A stretch of 53,463 nucleotides of DNA from positions 1 through 53,463 of the forward strand of contig JAAYUI010000021.1 in the NCBI GenBank assembly GCA_012517765.1, read 5' to 3'. Below the pieces are notes generated by a model. The model made no database searches. It was given only the letters and a program-made list of their open reading frames with translations, and was not told the DNA's origin. Every line of letters begins with the position of its first letter. The first letter of the stretch is position 1. A program made the position numbers and the translations under genes. Shown here piece after piece: positions 35,467-44,832 of this stretch. Source of the DNA: Caldisericales bacterium (GTDB lineage Bacteria; Caldisericota; Caldisericia; JAAYUI01).

Positions 35467-36075
35467 ATGGGAGTAGATGTTTACACGCTTATTATAGCTG
35501 TGAGTGCATTAGTAACAGCAATAGCAACATTTTATTTATTTAGAGAAACGATAAACCTAAGAAAAGCAGATGTGCAATTCAGAGTTAATGATTATATGGA
35601 TTCAATTACTGAATCAAGGCACAGACTATATGATTTTAAAAAAAACCATAACGAATGGACTTTGAAAGAAAGAAAGATTGCCGATGAGATAGGATTAAAA
35701 TTGCAAAGAATAGCTTTTTTGTGTGAACATAAATATATTGATGCAGAAACTGTAATGGATGATAATGCAGGGGTATTTGTTCAGAGTTGGGATATTATAG
35801 CTGATTATGTAAGATATAAAAGAGATATATGGGGTGAGCCAAGAGATGCTAGTGATGGCGCTTGGTCAAGACGACATTTAGAATGGTTTGCTGACAAGTG
35901 CAAAAAATATTTTGAAAACTATAAAAAGCAAAGAAACATTAATGTTGTAATAATGGAGATAGCATTTTTCCATATATGTTATAATAAGAGTAAAAGAAAA
36001 TTTGGTATAGAAATCCTCTATCCCTTTAACAGGCAGTGCAATTTTTTTGAGTGGCTTTTCAAATGGCTTATCTAG
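35467..36075 (+). CDS. DUF4760-like membrane-anchored protein (probable horizontal acquisition)
   Basis: A 202-aa protein. One N-terminal membrane helix (YTLIIAVSALVTAIATFYLF) is followed by a charged, helical cytoplasmic part (TINLRKADVQFRVNDYM, DEIGLKLQRIAFLCEHKYID, VFVQSWDIIADYVRYK). This arrangement resembles the DUF4760 family, whose function is unknown and which is often found in variable genome regions. The gene is far more AT-rich than its neighbours, with AAA/AGA/ATA-heavy codon use. ACGGAGGTCACC precedes ATG 35467. It ends 6 nt before the convergent thiamine-binding gene. Confidence 0.65.
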   Translation: MGVDVYTLIIAVSALVTAIATFYLFRETINLRKADVQFRVNDYMDSITESRHRLYDFKKNHNEWTLKERKIADEIGLKLQRIAFLCEHKYIDAETVMDDNAGVFVQSWDIIADYVRYKRDIWGEPRDASDGAWSRRHLEWFADKCKKYFENYKKQRNINVVIMEIAFFHICYNKSKRKFGIEILYPFNRQCNFFEWLFKWLI

Positions 36076-36081
36076 GGTTTT

Positions 36082-36321
36082 TTACCCACAGGCGTTTGAA
36101 ACGGTGACGTTCATAATGGCCTTGCCGTCCTGCCCGATGGCCCTGTACATCTTTCCCAGCGCCTCAAGGCCGTCCTCCAGCTCGCAGGAGATCGTTGTAG
36201 ACATAGGGTTTGTGAATGTCTCGAGCCCCATGTCGGAGATTGCCTGGATTGCCTCCATGACCCTCTCGCCGATTTTTTCTGTCCCCAGCGGGTAAACGGA
36301 AACCTGTATCATGACTTTCAT
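36082..36321 (-). CDS. thiamine-binding-type (UPF0045 / MTH1187-like) small protein
   Basis: A 79-aa ferredoxin-like-fold protein. Matching marks are MIQVSVYPLGTEKIG at the start and GLETFTNPMSTTISCELEDGL. The PLGT and NPM-T segments are typical of the thiamine-binding family (PF01910 type) related to MTH1187 and YkoF. ATG 36321 overlaps the methyltransferase stop as ATGA. A longer frame to 36414 would lie inside that gene and is rejected. Pathway unknown; it may sense or sequester thiamine or a related compound. Confidence 0.7.
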   Translation of the reverse strand: MKVMIQVSVYPLGTEKIGERVMEAIQAISDMGLETFTNPMSTTISCELEDGLEALGKMYRAIGQDGKAIMNVTVSNACG

Positions 36322-36977
36322 TTTTGCACCGTTTTTCTGAAGCTGGCCACAATCGCCGCCCCTTCCTTGCTCCTTGCGATGTTTCCCCAGGCTTCTTTTG
36401 CCCCAAAACAGCAACTGTCTGCCGGGAGGAAGTGGACGCAGGTAGAGATGCTGGCCAGTCCTGGCAAAAAGTCTTTTAGCTTTGAGAATGTCAGGTATTT
36501 TGCGGTTTTGTAGACCTCAACCCCTTCCCTGGTTTTTGCCCACGGGCTGTCCGGGTTGAGAACCGCGATTGCGGCAATGCCATCCGGCCTCAGGACCCTC
36601 CAGATTTCTTTTGCTGCCTGCTCCTGCTCATCCACAAACTCGAGCGCAAACGAGCAGAGGACCCTGTCAAAGGTCATGTTTTCAAAAGGGAGTGCGGTCA
36701 GTTTGCTATTTACCAGCCTTGTGCTTGCGAGCTCGGGTTTTTTTGAGGCCGCATCGAGCATTTTTGTCGATTCATCGATGCCTGTGACCTTCATCCCCGA
36801 CTTTGCCAGCAAGCTTGTGAAAATGCCTGTACCACAACCTGTATCAAGACACTCAAGGCCTTTTTGTGGCCTTATGGCCCTCATTATTGCTGATGCCTCG
36901 GCCAAAAATATTGCTTTTCCGAGTTTTGTTGCAAAAAATGAATCATAATCCGGAGCAAAGCTGTCGAATAGTGCCAT
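36318..36977 (-). CDS. class I SAM-dependent methyltransferase
   Basis: A 219-aa enzyme with the Rossmann methyltransferase motifs: motif I CLDTGCGTGIFTSLLA, the acidic loop VTGIDESTKMLDAA, LPFENMTFDRVLCSFALEFV (motif II/post II) and LRPDGIAAIAVLNP (motif III). The start MALFDSFAPDYDSFFATKLG is the usual UbiE/Methyltransf_11-type opening, so ATG 36977 is chosen over 37091, which overlaps the upstream peptidase gene. The substrate cannot be told. It is coupled to the thiamine-binding gene by ATGA. Confidence 0.82.
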   Translation of the reverse strand: MALFDSFAPDYDSFFATKLGKAIFLAEASAIMRAIRPQKGLECLDTGCGTGIFTSLLAKSGMKVTGIDESTKMLDAASKKPELASTRLVNSKLTALPFENMTFDRVLCSFALEFVDEQEQAAKEIWRVLRPDGIAAIAVLNPDSPWAKTREGVEVYKTAKYLTFSKLKDFLPGLASISTCVHFLPADSCCFGAKEAWGNIARSKEGAAIVASFRKTVQK

Positions 36978-37011
36978 GTCTGCAATTATACCTGCATTTG
37001 TTTGCTGTTGG

Positions 37012-40000
37012 TTATAAGTTTGGGTATTCGATGATGATTGTTTTTGTTTCCCCCTGCCATGTGACCTTTGCTCCAAGCGCCTCGGCGACAAATCTCAGTG
37101 GGACCAGCGTTTTGCCCGACACGATGACAGGTGGGGAGGCGAGTTTGTATTCAGCGCCGTTGATTTTCGCCTCTTTCTTCCCGATCCATATCTCGACGAT
37201 GGTTTTGCCAAGCTTGTAGATGACCTTCTTCTCGGATGCGACCCATGTGATCTCGGCAGAAAGTCTTTCGCCGATGAACCTCATGGGGACAAATGTCGAG
37301 CTGACAAGGATCATTGGTGGAACATCAAGTGTGTACGTTGCTCCATCATCGGAGGTGGCAGTTTTTGAGCCGATCTGCATTGTCACCATAACATATTTTG
37401 TGACCATCACTCTGGCAGTTGCAGAAAGCCCGTTTTCATCCGTTGCAGTGACAATTATTTCTGTCAGGGTCTCGGTTTCTTTTATTATTGCGGTGAATGC
37501 GCCATCTTCTTTTTGGGAAAGATCAGCAACAAGCTCCTTTCCTTGCGGTGTTTTGAAGGACAGTTTGGCGCCTGGATCGGCCTTTCCGCTTAAAACAATC
37601 TCACCCTTCTTCTGGACAACGACCCCAGGGTTTATGGTTACCTTTGGTGGTATCACTCCGGTTGCAAAGTTTGCTGCCTGTATTTCAGAAAGTGCCCCAC
37701 CTTTGCAGGCAAAGATTATTTTGAGTTCATGCTTGCTTTTTTGCAGGCCAGAGAGGATGAGTTCCCTTCCCTGTATCCAGTCCGAGCCCTTTGCACCGTC
37801 GAGGCTGTATGAATAATTGATATTCTGGTTGAAAGATGCTTTCCAGTCAGAATTCTGGGAGCTTTTTGGCGCCTGCAATTCCGGCAGTGGGCACTCGCTT
37901 GATGCAGTCTGGAGGCCGAAGCACCATTTCTCGTAACAGAATGCTGATGAATGTTCGATCTCGAATGCGCATTTTCCGCCCCTTGTGTCCAGCTCTATAC
38001 TAATATTGTTCTGGCCGGGTTTTATTGTCTGGGTCATTTCTTTGAATGTGAAGCTGTCCCTGTCAAATCCTTTCCACGCGGTCTTGTATTCTCTCTTCGA
38101 GTTGATGGTGAAAGTCTGTTTGAAGCTGTCCAGTTCGACTATTCTTTGCATCCAGGGTGGATCGAGTATGTTTTCTCCAAGTGTGGCCATTGGTATGCCA
38201 GGTTTTTCGAGATTGAACGACAGCATGCACCCTTTGTCCCTTCTTGTGAAGATGCCGGCATGGGCAAGGTTTTCTGGCAAATTCCCTAGTCCATTGTCCA
38301 GTATATAGGTTTTTGCGGGTTCTGCCTCATCGTAGAAAACCTGTATGCCGTCAAATTCACCCATTATCTGTTTTCCGCGCCATACAATCGAATCATTCTG
38401 TATTTTCACCATTCTGTTGCCAAGTTTTGCACTTCCAAGCACTTTCATTTGCGGTGTTGGCCCTATGAGAATTGCAGGTCTCTCGGTACTCCCTGAGAAA
38501 TTGGATGTGATGCTATCACCGCCGTATTTTTGCACCCATGCTTCGGCCCTTTGCACTATTTCCTGGCCATCGCCAGGATCGTAACACACGAGTGGTTTTT
38601 GCCATTTAAGCAGGGATATGATGTTCGCGGTGGACATGCTGTGCACGCGATCATCGTTCATCGGTATGATTCCATTGTAATCCGTAAAAACGATCCCTGT
38701 TGCAATTTTGGGCAATTGGTACTGCTTTGTTTTGCCTGACAGAACAAAGCTCTGGCTTTCTCCATCGACATAGTAGACCATGAAATTCGTTGGGTATTCT
38801 GTGGAATCATTATTTTTAAGGCTCAGGGTGTCGGTTACCTTCCCGTCCTTGTTCTTCCTGAGAAGACCGAATGATGTGGACACCAACTTCGGTGAATTGA
38901 AGAAAACCGACCAGAAATCGGTCAGGTTGGCACCTGATATTTCTTCAAGCGTAGTTTTTAAATCTTTCAATATTGGGCCTTCGCCTGGGGCTTGCTTTGA
39001 GGAATCATATTTTTTCATGAATTCCTGCATGGCTTTTCTGAACACGTCATTGCCAAGTTTTCCCCTGAGTGCCCAGATAACGAGTGCGCCCTTCTGGTAA
39101 ACAATATAATCCATCCACTCGCATGCGGCGCTTGAAAGCGGTGGCTCATAGTCTTTTTTGTTTTTGAAATAGATGTCCCTAACACTCTTCAGCTTTGCCT
39201 GTCCCTGCTCCGGGGACAATGAGTTGCAATAGAGGATTGCCGAGAATTCAGCGAAGGACTCCACAAGTACCCTCTGGTCTGGGTGGACCGTTGGATTTGG
39301 TATTATGCCATTGCCACCAAACCATGAAAGATGCGCGCATTCGTGAGCAAGAAAATCCGGAGTGAATGATTCGTCTTTGAGATATGGCGAGTCTATCACC
39401 CATCCGCCATCCAGCCCCTGGCCATTGCCCCTTCTGCCTGTTTGTGCGGCAACAAAAAAATCATTCTCACATGGTTTATTATAGTATTGCCCAAAAAAAT
39501 CCGCAGACGATTTTGCGGATTCCAGTATTGTCTTGAAAGAGGTGTTGCCCCCCTTGAAACCGTAAACCCTTACGGCATACTTCTCGCCTTCTTCCTTGAA
39601 TACTATGTAGTCCCCTCCAACCAGCTTTGCGGAATATATGTTTTCGGTTTTTATTTCGATTTTGTATTTGCCATCGCTTTTTGGTTTGTCGCGATACTCC
39701 CTTGGCACAAAACTGCCCAGAAGGAACCAGTGGGATGGTATCTTGATTTCGAGATTGAATGTTACCTGTTTGTCTGTCGAAATATTGTCTGACATCGGAT
39801 ACCAGGCATTGTAGCAGTGGAAATGGTACCCATTCGTAAATATCTGTGTTCTGATGCCCTCCGGGCTTGCATAATTCATTGTCCCGCCATAAACAAACCT
39901 CAATTTGTGTGCACCGGTTTGCATTTTCTGCGGGAATTCAAGAAAGAAATTGCCTTTGTCGCTTCGCGATTTTATTTCCCTGTCATCAAGGGTTGCCTTT

Positions 40001-40278
40001 TTTATTTCCAGTTCCGATGTTGCGACGTACCATTGCATCTTGTCAACGGGTATTTCGCACAAAAGGTCGCAAACAAGATCAAATTCATAAGATGATTCCG
40101 TAATGATGATTTTTCCTGCAAAACCTTTTATTGTTGCTACGCCCTCTATGGGTCTTGGGTTTTGTTGTGTTTTTTCAATCCACAGGCCTTCGTCCAAGTT
40201 GGACTGGACAGCCGTTACAATAAATTGTGGGACAAGAAGATGAAGAACCAACGCAATCGAAATCAAATTTCTGCGCAT
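37012..40278 (-). CDS. exported M1-like metallopeptidase with C-terminal stalk domain
   Basis: A 1088-aa protein. The signal peptide (RRNLISIALVLHLLVPQFIVTA) precedes M1-like N-terminal and catalytic domains, with zinc motif HECAH (312-316) followed by WFG and third ligand Glu340 in VESFAEF. The 23-residue HExxH-to-E gap is longer than the usual 18. A beta-rich middle (ILIGPTPQMKVLG), an Ig-like module and two copper-amine-oxidase-like stalk units (about the last 125 residues, STFVPMRFIGERLSAE and KTLVPLRFVAEALGAK) follow. AGGAGG lies upstream of two ATGs; 40278 has the better spacing. It is probably an active envelope-displayed peptidase, paralogous to the inactive protein at 27748. Confidence 0.8.
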   Translation of the reverse strand: MRRNLISIALVLHLLVPQFIVTAVQSNLDEGLWIEKTQQNPRPIEGVATIKGFAGKIIITESSYEFDLVCDLLCEIPVDKMQWYVATSELEIKKATLDDREIKSRSDKGNFFLEFPQKMQTGAHKLRFVYGGTMNYASPEGIRTQIFTNGYHFHCYNAWYPMSDNISTDKQVTFNLEIKIPSHWFLLGSFVPREYRDKPKSDGKYKIEIKTENIYSAKLVGGDYIVFKEEGEKYAVRVYGFKGGNTSFKTILESAKSSADFFGQYYNKPCENDFFVAAQTGRRGNGQGLDGGWVIDSPYLKDESFTPDFLAHECAHLSWFGGNGIIPNPTVHPDQRVLVESFAEFSAILYCNSLSPEQGQAKLKSVRDIYFKNKKDYEPPLSSAACEWMDYIVYQKGALVIWALRGKLGNDVFRKAMQEFMKKYDSSKQAPGEGPILKDLKTTLEEISGANLTDFWSVFFNSPKLVSTSFGLLRKNKDGKVTDTLSLKNNDSTEYPTNFMVYYVDGESQSFVLSGKTKQYQLPKIATGIVFTDYNGIIPMNDDRVHSMSTANIISLLKWQKPLVCYDPGDGQEIVQRAEAWVQKYGGDSITSNFSGSTERPAILIGPTPQMKVLGSAKLGNRMVKIQNDSIVWRGKQIMGEFDGIQVFYDEAEPAKTYILDNGLGNLPENLAHAGIFTRRDKGCMLSFNLEKPGIPMATLGENILDPPWMQRIVELDSFKQTFTINSKREYKTAWKGFDRDSFTFKEMTQTIKPGQNNISIELDTRGGKCAFEIEHSSAFCYEKWCFGLQTASSECPLPELQAPKSSQNSDWKASFNQNINYSYSLDGAKGSDWIQGRELILSGLQKSKHELKIIFACKGGALSEIQAANFATGVIPPKVTINPGVVVQKKGEIVLSGKADPGAKLSFKTPQGKELVADLSQKEDGAFTAIIKETETLTEIIVTATDENGLSATARVMVTKYVMVTMQIGSKTATSDDGATYTLDVPPMILVSSTFVPMRFIGERLSAEITWVASEKKVIYKLGKTIVEIWIGKKEAKINGAEYKLASPPVIVSGKTLVPLRFVAEALGAKVTWQGETKTIIIEYPNL

Positions 40279-40693
40279 CATCGACCTCCTGTATAGAATA
40301 GTAATGGTTTTCTGGTGCCCAGGTTGTTTACAAAATGTATACAAAATTGATTTATGTTTTTTTGGCAAAAATAGATAAACCTTCTAGAAATTTAAGGTTT
40401 ATCTTGTCCCTCTGTCCAGCCGGACCCTGTTACTTTTTACTACAAGTGTAATTTTGTTGTCCCAAATTCAAGGTTGCAAAATGACAGCGGAATGGCCAAT
40501 ATTTTCTTGCAAAAAGTTGCAAGACGGTTTTTGGCATGTCAACAGATTATTGTATTTGCTTGATTTGTTTAGTCTATAATTAAAAATTTATTTACTGCAA
40601 AAAAGTGCAGTATTTAACTAATAATACTTTATATTTAAATACAAAGAGACAATTGCTTTATATTCATGTTCACAATCTTCAGCTGTTTTTCGC
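40279..40693. other. 415-nt AT-rich intergenic region with small inverted repeats
   Basis: No gene-like frame is visible. AGATAAACCTT (40373-40383) and AAGGTTTATCT (40394-40404) form a perfect 11-bp repeat with a 10-nt loop; on the minus strand it is followed by ATTTTT, so it may end transcription from the 993-aa gene or act as an operator for the peptidase gene. A second pair, TACTGCA/TGCAGTA (40593-40599, 40606-40612), lies nearer the upstream gene's stop. Confidence 0.5.
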
Positions 40694-43675
40694 CTAGTCT
40701 TGCCAGTAGCCTATGGTGACCTTTTGCGTGTCTTTGTCCCAGGCAATGTCGGCCCCGAAGACTTCGGATATGAATCTTATTGGGACAAAAGTCCTCTTGT
40801 TTTTTATCTCTGGCGGAACATCGAGCTGGATCTTCTGGTTACCGACCAGACAATAGTTTTTGCCGACATAAAGAGTCACCTGTATTTCCCCCTTGGAGAT
40901 ATAAATTTCCTCCGTGGCTTTATGCTTCGGGTAAAAATCAACTATACAACCGAAAGCCTCTGAAACAAATCTTGCCGGCACCATCGTAGCGCCTTTGTTT
41001 ATATATGGTGGCCAGTCAAGTTTTGAAGGTTTGCCATTTATTCTTGCCTCATAAGAGCCAATCCAGAGTTCTACAGTGAAACGCTTTCTTTCGCTCATTA
41101 CGACAACAACACCGACTTCATCGGCTCCGCCATTTGAATCGACGATTATCTTGCCTGTATAGGAGGTATTTTTTGCCATTCCGGCCGTATCAACGACGAC
41201 AGGTATGTCAATCGGTGCCTTGCTGATATCAAAAACACCCTGTTTTATTTTAAGCCAGTCAGTTCCTGGACCTGGCCTTATTGTTCCGGACAGGACACCC
41301 GAACCCAAATTGGAGATCGTTATTTTTGATTCGTATATCTGGTCTGGCTCACACTGGTTGAAGAAAAGGGTCGGTGGTTCAACCTTGAGCTGTGGTGGTC
41401 TGGGCTTAATCGTGATGGTTATGCTTACTACCTTTGTGCCGCCATTGCTTGTTACCACTATTTGCCCTTTTGTTGTCTCCCCGTCCTTGAGCTGTTTGGT
41501 GTCAATCTCCACCTTGAAATTTTTTGGGTCTGTGGTGAGCGAGAAATCTTTTGATGAAAGAATTATCCAGTCACTATTTGGCTCCAGGTTCCCTTCCAGT
41601 GTCTGGATACCGCCATTCGAGACTGCAAAGGTACCTGTCAGCTGGTCACCCCAGTTCACATCTGTGAACACCAGCTCGGTTGGGTAAACAACAAGCCTTG
41701 GTCCTTTCTGTTTTATTTTTATCGTGACCTCTACTTTTGCTGTACCGCCATTGCTCTCGAAAAACACGTTTGCTTTGTAGCTCCTGTTATAATCAAGCAT
41801 CAGCGTATCTGCTGTTGCAATAAGCTTTTTGTGGTTGCCTTCCCAAGACTGGTATTCCAGTGACAGCCAGGCCATATCTGTCCTTATATTGCCCCTCAGT
41901 GTGCCCTCTCCAATGTTGTCTATGAATATCTCGGCCTCACTGTAAATTCCTTTCTCGACTGTTCCGAAATCGATTGTTGGCGGTGTGACCTTGATTATTG
42001 GCAAGCCTGTTACCGTAAAGGTTATTATTACAGTCTGCTTTTCGCCATTTGTTGCCTCGACAAGTACGGGTATATTGTAAACTTGCCCTACTACGAGGTT
42101 TTTTGTGTCTATCGTGCATATAAACTGTTTTGTTTCTGTTGTCAACATGAACTGGTCTGAAGAAAGCCTCATGTATGGAACATTGAATTTTACAGTGCCT
42201 ATAAGCGTCCCTTCGCCACCATTCCATACGTTGAAGCTTGTTTTTTCGGTTCTGCCTTTGGGTATTTCCCCAAGGTCGATCCTTATTGGGTCAACCATTA
42301 GTTTTGGCGGTCCAGACCTTGTAAAGCAGTAAACATTCCCCCTGTCGAAGGTGTAGACATATTTGTCAAAGATACTTACCCCACCAAGGCCCGCCTGGTC
42401 GAGCTGATAACTCCACAGTTCCCTGCCGCTATTTATCTCGACTATCTTGAATTTGGCCTTGCAAGACCCGCAATTTGGTGGCGTATCACCCTCGTTGAGG
42501 TAGATGTAGTTGTCAGAAGCCGCCATACAAAGCCTGATCCCGTTTGACATCTTGTATGCCCATTGCTGTGTTGCATCCTTTTTGTTGTAGGCATAAACAA
42601 CACCCTCATCTGCTCCTGTTATGATCCAGCCGTTTGAGACAATCGGTGTGTGGGCGTAGATGTGACCTTCCCTGTATATCGTTGGATAGCTGCGCCACTG
42701 TGTAGATAGATTGCTCGGGTTTACTCTCGCAACGAGGCTTTTTGGTTCTTCAACCTCTACATAATAAAACCTTCTAGGGTCTCTCGGATCGGTGTACCTT
42801 TTTACATAAACTGCAACTGATTGCCCTGAGAGAATTATCTCCTCTCCGTCATAAACCGTGAGTATGTCCATCCTCATGTTGCCGTAGTCAAGCTTGTCGA
42901 CAATGGTGCCATTTGAATCATCAACTGCCACAAATATGGCGCCCCTGATGTACGCACCCAGCCATCTTCCGTCAAAACCGCCTACATGGAGATTGGAGCA
43001 TGCGATGTAGACTTTCCCGCCTATGAGAGACGGCGATGCTGTTGCCGGTGCATTTGGCAGGCTGGATTTCCACACATAATCGCCAGTGTCTTGCCTTATT
43101 TTGTAAAGATATCCACCAGAGCTGTTTCCATGGCTCATGTTCCCAACGGCTATATACAGAAATCCATTCTGGAAGGTTGGTGATGATTCGCAGAATGTTC
43201 CATCAAGTGATGTTTTCCAGATGATCTTGCCCTTTAAATCGAAGCAATGAGCGATTATTGATCCAGTGCCGCTGTCTTTTATGCCATCAGAGGAAACCGC
43301 CATTACCTTTTTTGTGCCGTCATAAGAGGTGGAAATTACTGGAGAGCCAAGAAAAGCGCTGCCATCAACACTGTATTTCCAGACAACTTCACCAGTGTCT
43401 GGCCTCATACAGAAGAAGTTTCCAGAGCCATCGCCTGTGAAAATCAATGGTGTGTCGCCATCCCAGCATGCCACAACATTGTTGTGGGGTGCGGAATCGA
43501 AAGGTTTTCTCCACAGGAGCTTCAGTGGTGGCGGGAGTTCGACCGATGAATGGGCCGTATGGAAAGCATCACCATGCATGTGGGTCCAGTCTGGCGTCTT
43601 CTCCTCCTGGGAGCGTCCATAAACAGGAAATGCAAACATGGTGACAATCAATAACAGTGTATATACCCTGCGCAT
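40694..43675 (-). CDS. exported PQQ-type propeller / BACON-like repeat protein with stalk domain
   Basis: A 993-aa protein. The signal peptide (RRVYTLLLIVTMFAFPVYG) is followed by a PQQ-like propeller (~30-460; CMRPDTGEVVWKYS, KIRQDTGDYVWKSS, AYNKKDATQQWAYK, EINSGRELWSYQ). Four tandem beta modules of about 100 residues (~465-870) each open with a 'PxxIDFGTVEKG'-like strand, as in BACON/hydin-type domains. A C-terminal pair of copper-amine-oxidase-like stalk units closes it (GATMVPARFVSEAFGC and RTFVPIRFISEVFGAD). AGAGGTGATT precedes ATG 43675. No enzyme site is evident; a large surface-displayed binding protein is inferred. Confidence 0.8.
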   Translation of the reverse strand: MRRVYTLLLIVTMFAFPVYGRSQEEKTPDWTHMHGDAFHTAHSSVELPPPLKLLWRKPFDSAPHNNVVACWDGDTPLIFTGDGSGNFFCMRPDTGEVVWKYSVDGSAFLGSPVISTSYDGTKKVMAVSSDGIKDSGTGSIIAHCFDLKGKIIWKTSLDGTFCESSPTFQNGFLYIAVGNMSHGNSSGGYLYKIRQDTGDYVWKSSLPNAPATASPSLIGGKVYIACSNLHVGGFDGRWLGAYIRGAIFVAVDDSNGTIVDKLDYGNMRMDILTVYDGEEIILSGQSVAVYVKRYTDPRDPRRFYYVEVEEPKSLVARVNPSNLSTQWRSYPTIYREGHIYAHTPIVSNGWIITGADEGVVYAYNKKDATQQWAYKMSNGIRLCMAASDNYIYLNEGDTPPNCGSCKAKFKIVEINSGRELWSYQLDQAGLGGVSIFDKYVYTFDRGNVYCFTRSGPPKLMVDPIRIDLGEIPKGRTEKTSFNVWNGGEGTLIGTVKFNVPYMRLSSDQFMLTTETKQFICTIDTKNLVVGQVYNIPVLVEATNGEKQTVIITFTVTGLPIIKVTPPTIDFGTVEKGIYSEAEIFIDNIGEGTLRGNIRTDMAWLSLEYQSWEGNHKKLIATADTLMLDYNRSYKANVFFESNGGTAKVEVTIKIKQKGPRLVVYPTELVFTDVNWGDQLTGTFAVSNGGIQTLEGNLEPNSDWIILSSKDFSLTTDPKNFKVEIDTKQLKDGETTKGQIVVTSNGGTKVVSITITIKPRPPQLKVEPPTLFFNQCEPDQIYESKITISNLGSGVLSGTIRPGPGTDWLKIKQGVFDISKAPIDIPVVVDTAGMAKNTSYTGKIIVDSNGGADEVGVVVVMSERKRFTVELWIGSYEARINGKPSKLDWPPYINKGATMVPARFVSEAFGCIVDFYPKHKATEEIYISKGEIQVTLYVGKNYCLVGNQKIQLDVPPEIKNKRTFVPIRFISEVFGADIAWDKDTQKVTIGYWQD

Positions 43676-43768
43676 TTAATCACCTCTTTGGTAATATTAC
43701 ATTTGTTAAGCATTTTCGGTTCATATTCTTGACACATGGGCATTTACACCCATAATAGTTTTGCCAGT

Positions 43769-43843
43769 GGGTGGTTAGTTCAGAGGTAGAACGCTTCCCT
43801 GACACGGAAGAGGTCAGTGGTTCAATTCCACTATCACCCACCA
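43769..43843 (+). tRNA. tRNA-Val (GAC), CCA encoded
   Basis: A 75-nt cloverleaf. Acceptor GGGTGGT pairs with ATCACCC (43833-43839, one G-T). The anticodon stem CTTCC/GGAAG encloses loop CTGACAC with anticodon GAC. The T arm is AGTGG-TTCAATT-CCACT. A discriminator A and genomic CCA end the gene at 43843. It lies 15 nt before the BrkB-like start. Confidence 0.93.
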
Positions 43844-43857
43844 TTTCAAGATGATAG

Positions 43858-44832
43858 ATGCCCAGCCTGAAAGACAACCTTAAGCGCCTCATATCCAGGC
43901 CCGTCCGTGTTCTCATGGAGGCCTCCCTTTCCTTCAATGATGACAATTCGTTTATCCATGCTTCATCAGTGTCTTTCTATTTCATCCTCTCGGTAATACC
44001 ATTTGTGCTTTTTGCCATTTCCTTTGCTGGCAACATTCTCAAACATGATCCGGCCCTCCTGGAGACGGTTTACAAAGGTCTTTCACTGTTTATTGCCAGA
44101 ACAGAGGCCCTGGAATGGCTGAAGAATTTTATTGACACGATCATAAAAAGTAGTGGAACCACAACAATTACTGGTGTTGTGTCCCTGCTTTTCGTTTCAG
44201 TCGGAATATTCAGGAGTCTTGAATACGTCATGAACCACACCTTTGGTGTGAGGCCTAGGAGTTATATAAGATCCTACCTTATCGGAATATCCTTTTCACT
44301 AATTCTTAACGTGTTGCTCATACTGGCTGTTGTTGCCTCCCCACTTCTCAATGTTTTGAGTACCACCCAGGGATCGACACTCCACAGGTTTCTTATGAAA
44401 ATTCCGTGGATCATGACACTGTTCAGCTGGATGTCTAACGCTTTCATATTTGCCCTCATATGTCTCCTGATCTACATGATATTGCCGAACACGAGGCAAC
44501 GCTTCAGGGATGTCTTCTGGGGGGCTGTAACAGCAGGCATTCTGTGGAACTTGCTGAAAGTGTTTTTTGATCTCTACCAGAGCATTTTTACTGGCTCACA
44601 GCCCTTGCTCGGCACCTTTGCCTATGTATTGGGGGCCATTTTCTGGGTATACCTGTCCACATCAATAATAATTTTTGGTGCAGAGGTCTGCATGATATTG
44701 AGTCTGCGTTCAAAGGGTGTTCCTGCACCGAGTTTTTCCCAGCTCTTCAGCAAGGCAACCAGAAGGATCGGTCTCAGTGTGCCCTGGGTGTCGAAAACAG
44801 TAAAGAAACCTCCCGGGCAAAGCTCCTCTTAG
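43858..44832 (+). CDS. YihY/BrkB-family integral membrane protein
   Basis: A 324-aa protein with about six membrane helices. Family marks are SFIHASSVSFYFILSVIPFVLF near the start, IFRSLEYVMNHTFGV, ILPNTRQRFRDVFWGAVTAGILW, and FAYVLGAIFWVYLSTSIIIFGAE. Once annotated as RNase BN, the family is now regarded as membrane proteins of unsettled function. The start lies 15 nt after tRNA-Val. Its last 59 nt overlap tail-to-tail with the epimerase gene on the other strand. Confidence 0.85.
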   Translation: MPSLKDNLKRLISRPVRVLMEASLSFNDDNSFIHASSVSFYFILSVIPFVLFAISFAGNILKHDPALLETVYKGLSLFIARTEALEWLKNFIDTIIKSSGTTTITGVVSLLFVSVGIFRSLEYVMNHTFGVRPRSYIRSYLIGISFSLILNVLLILAVVASPLLNVLSTTQGSTLHRFLMKIPWIMTLFSWMSNAFIFALICLLIYMILPNTRQRFRDVFWGAVTAGILWNLLKVFFDLYQSIFTGSQPLLGTFAYVLGAIFWVYLSTSIIIFGAEVCMILSLRSKGVPAPSFSQLFSKATRRIGLSVPWVSKTVKKPPGQSSS

